Below, piece after piece: positions 63,131 through 64,000 of a stretch of DNA of 64,000 nucleotides. The DNA comes from Lethocerus indicus. Its lineage: Eukaryota > Arthropoda > Insecta > Hemiptera > Belostomatidae. Position 1 is the first letter of the stretch; every line of letters begins with the position of its first letter. The position numbers and the translations under genes were made by a program. The stretch covers positions 806,001-870,000 of the forward strand of contig JACDQD010000105.1 of NCBI GenBank assembly GCA_019843655.1. Direction: 5' to 3'. Below the pieces are notes generated by a model. It was not told the DNA's origin. It worked only from the letters and a program-made list of their open reading frames with translations, and searched no databases.

Positions 63131-64000
63131 TTTAACCTTCCGCCAAGGATGAATTTATCCTATTTAACCGCGATACCGTCTTCAAAATAGATTAAAAAAC
63201 CTGTGTTTATTGCGTATATAAGAATGAAGCAGTACAACTCACTTATAGGCATATGGAAGTGTTAGTTTTGAATTTGGATTCGGTTTCTATTTCGTAAAGC
63301 ACTGTGTTATAAAAAGATTACTTTTAAAAAGAACTCATCATTTCGCTTCTTAGGACGGATTCACTATTTTCGGCGTGACCAAGATGAAAGTATATAGACA
63401 GGCCAAAGATTTTCATTTTGCCTTGCAATTACCGTCCATTTAATTGTAAAAGCACTGATTAAGTCCTATGTACCCGATGTCGGCGACCTTGCGTGATCTG
63501 TTCGTAAAATGGCGATTTGGAATTTTGTTGCACACAAGCGGTGGCGGGTCGGTTGCAAACCCTCAGTTAGGTTTACTCACTACAGTATAACTACACTCTG
63601 AAACATTAAATTTCCGGTATGCTGCCTGTACACGCACTCTCACAGATAAACATACAATCAAATCACGCGATCAATGAAAAAATGTCAAGGGCGATGTTTC
63701 CCAGGAAAACAGGACCAAAGTTATACTGAAGGCTTATTGATAATATGTAAACTAATAGGAGTGTAACTAATTGCCTTTACAATTCTAGTGTTCTTTAAAT
63801 TTAAATAGAAAGAACTATGTTACATGTAAGGCTCTCAAGTTTCAGATAGTAATTACTCTTCCCTTGTTTGTCTCGGCGAAGATCGAAAATTGTTTGGAGA
63901 AGCTAAATAATAATTCATCAAGTCATAAATCAAGAGGGTATTAAATGGGATGGACCGATGAAATAGGCAGCGATGACTGGTTTATTCATTTGTTATCGTC

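Larger units (their letters stand above)
47536..64000 (+). other. Third intron segment, ratchet point 2 to window end
   Basis: About 16.5 kb with no supported exon and no third ratchet site found. It contains short tandem repeats (49714, 58907), a palindrome cluster (50994-51054), a minus-strand coding-like ORF (54320-54550), POU-type palindromes (55939, 58123-58175) and a degenerate tRNA-like segment (56200-56244). GC-elevated islands lie at about 51600-51860, 52600-52830, 56450-56860, 57360-57830, 58000-58250, 58380-58760 and 62460-63130. The rest is featureless AT-rich DNA. Confidence 0.45.

Overview
This looks like a piece of a metazoan, most likely arthropod, nuclear genome. It is AT-rich, has no operons, has very few long ORFs, is not obviously CpG-depleted (which argues against a vertebrate), and carries AT, GA, CA and TG microsatellites. 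The arthropod assignment is an inference from composition and from the recursive splice sites described below; no marker gene fixes the taxon. The only coding segment I can support well is one 5' exon on the + strand at about 11.7-12.0 kb. It sits in a local GC- and CpG-rich island, encodes a proline/serine-rich N-terminus followed by a conserved-looking segment containing NSLDFLNFEEKRQLIASSLS, and ends at a clear GT donor at 11986. I could not assign it to a family. || Layout: 1 to about 11.1 kb is upstream sequence with no supportable gene. It holds several GC-elevated islands that look like regulatory elements, a diverged 84-bp duplication, perfect hairpins and a G-rich run. About 11.1-11.7 kb is the probable promoter/5'UTR, including an upstream ORF that overlaps the first ATG. 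From 11986 to the end of the window I read one very long intron of more than 52 kb. I found no exon that continues the reading frame convincingly. || The main observation is that this intron holds two textbook recursive (zero-length exon, ratchet-point) splice sites on the same strand as the exon: a pyrimidine tract, then CAG directly followed by GTAAGTG, at 23408/23409 and 47485/47486. Each is followed within 50-58 nt by a second strong donor (GTAAGT at 23467 and 47536), the arrangement expected for recursive-splice exons. Both would introduce an early stop if retained after the exon. The implied removal steps are about 11.4 kb, 24.1 kb and more than 16.5 kb. || The rest of the intron holds GC-elevated islands, among them 22.3-22.8, 28.0-28.4, 33.2-33.6, 36.0-36.5, 41.7-42.15, 44.2-44.6, 56.5-56.9, 57.4-57.8, 58.0-58.25 and 62.5-63.1 kb. 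They contain palindromes and transcription-factor-like motifs: POU octamer types, a Rel/Dorsal-type site and a nuclear-receptor DR4. A few exon-like ORFs are recorded at low confidence. No rRNA, intact tRNA, CRISPR array, intact transposon or virus was seen.
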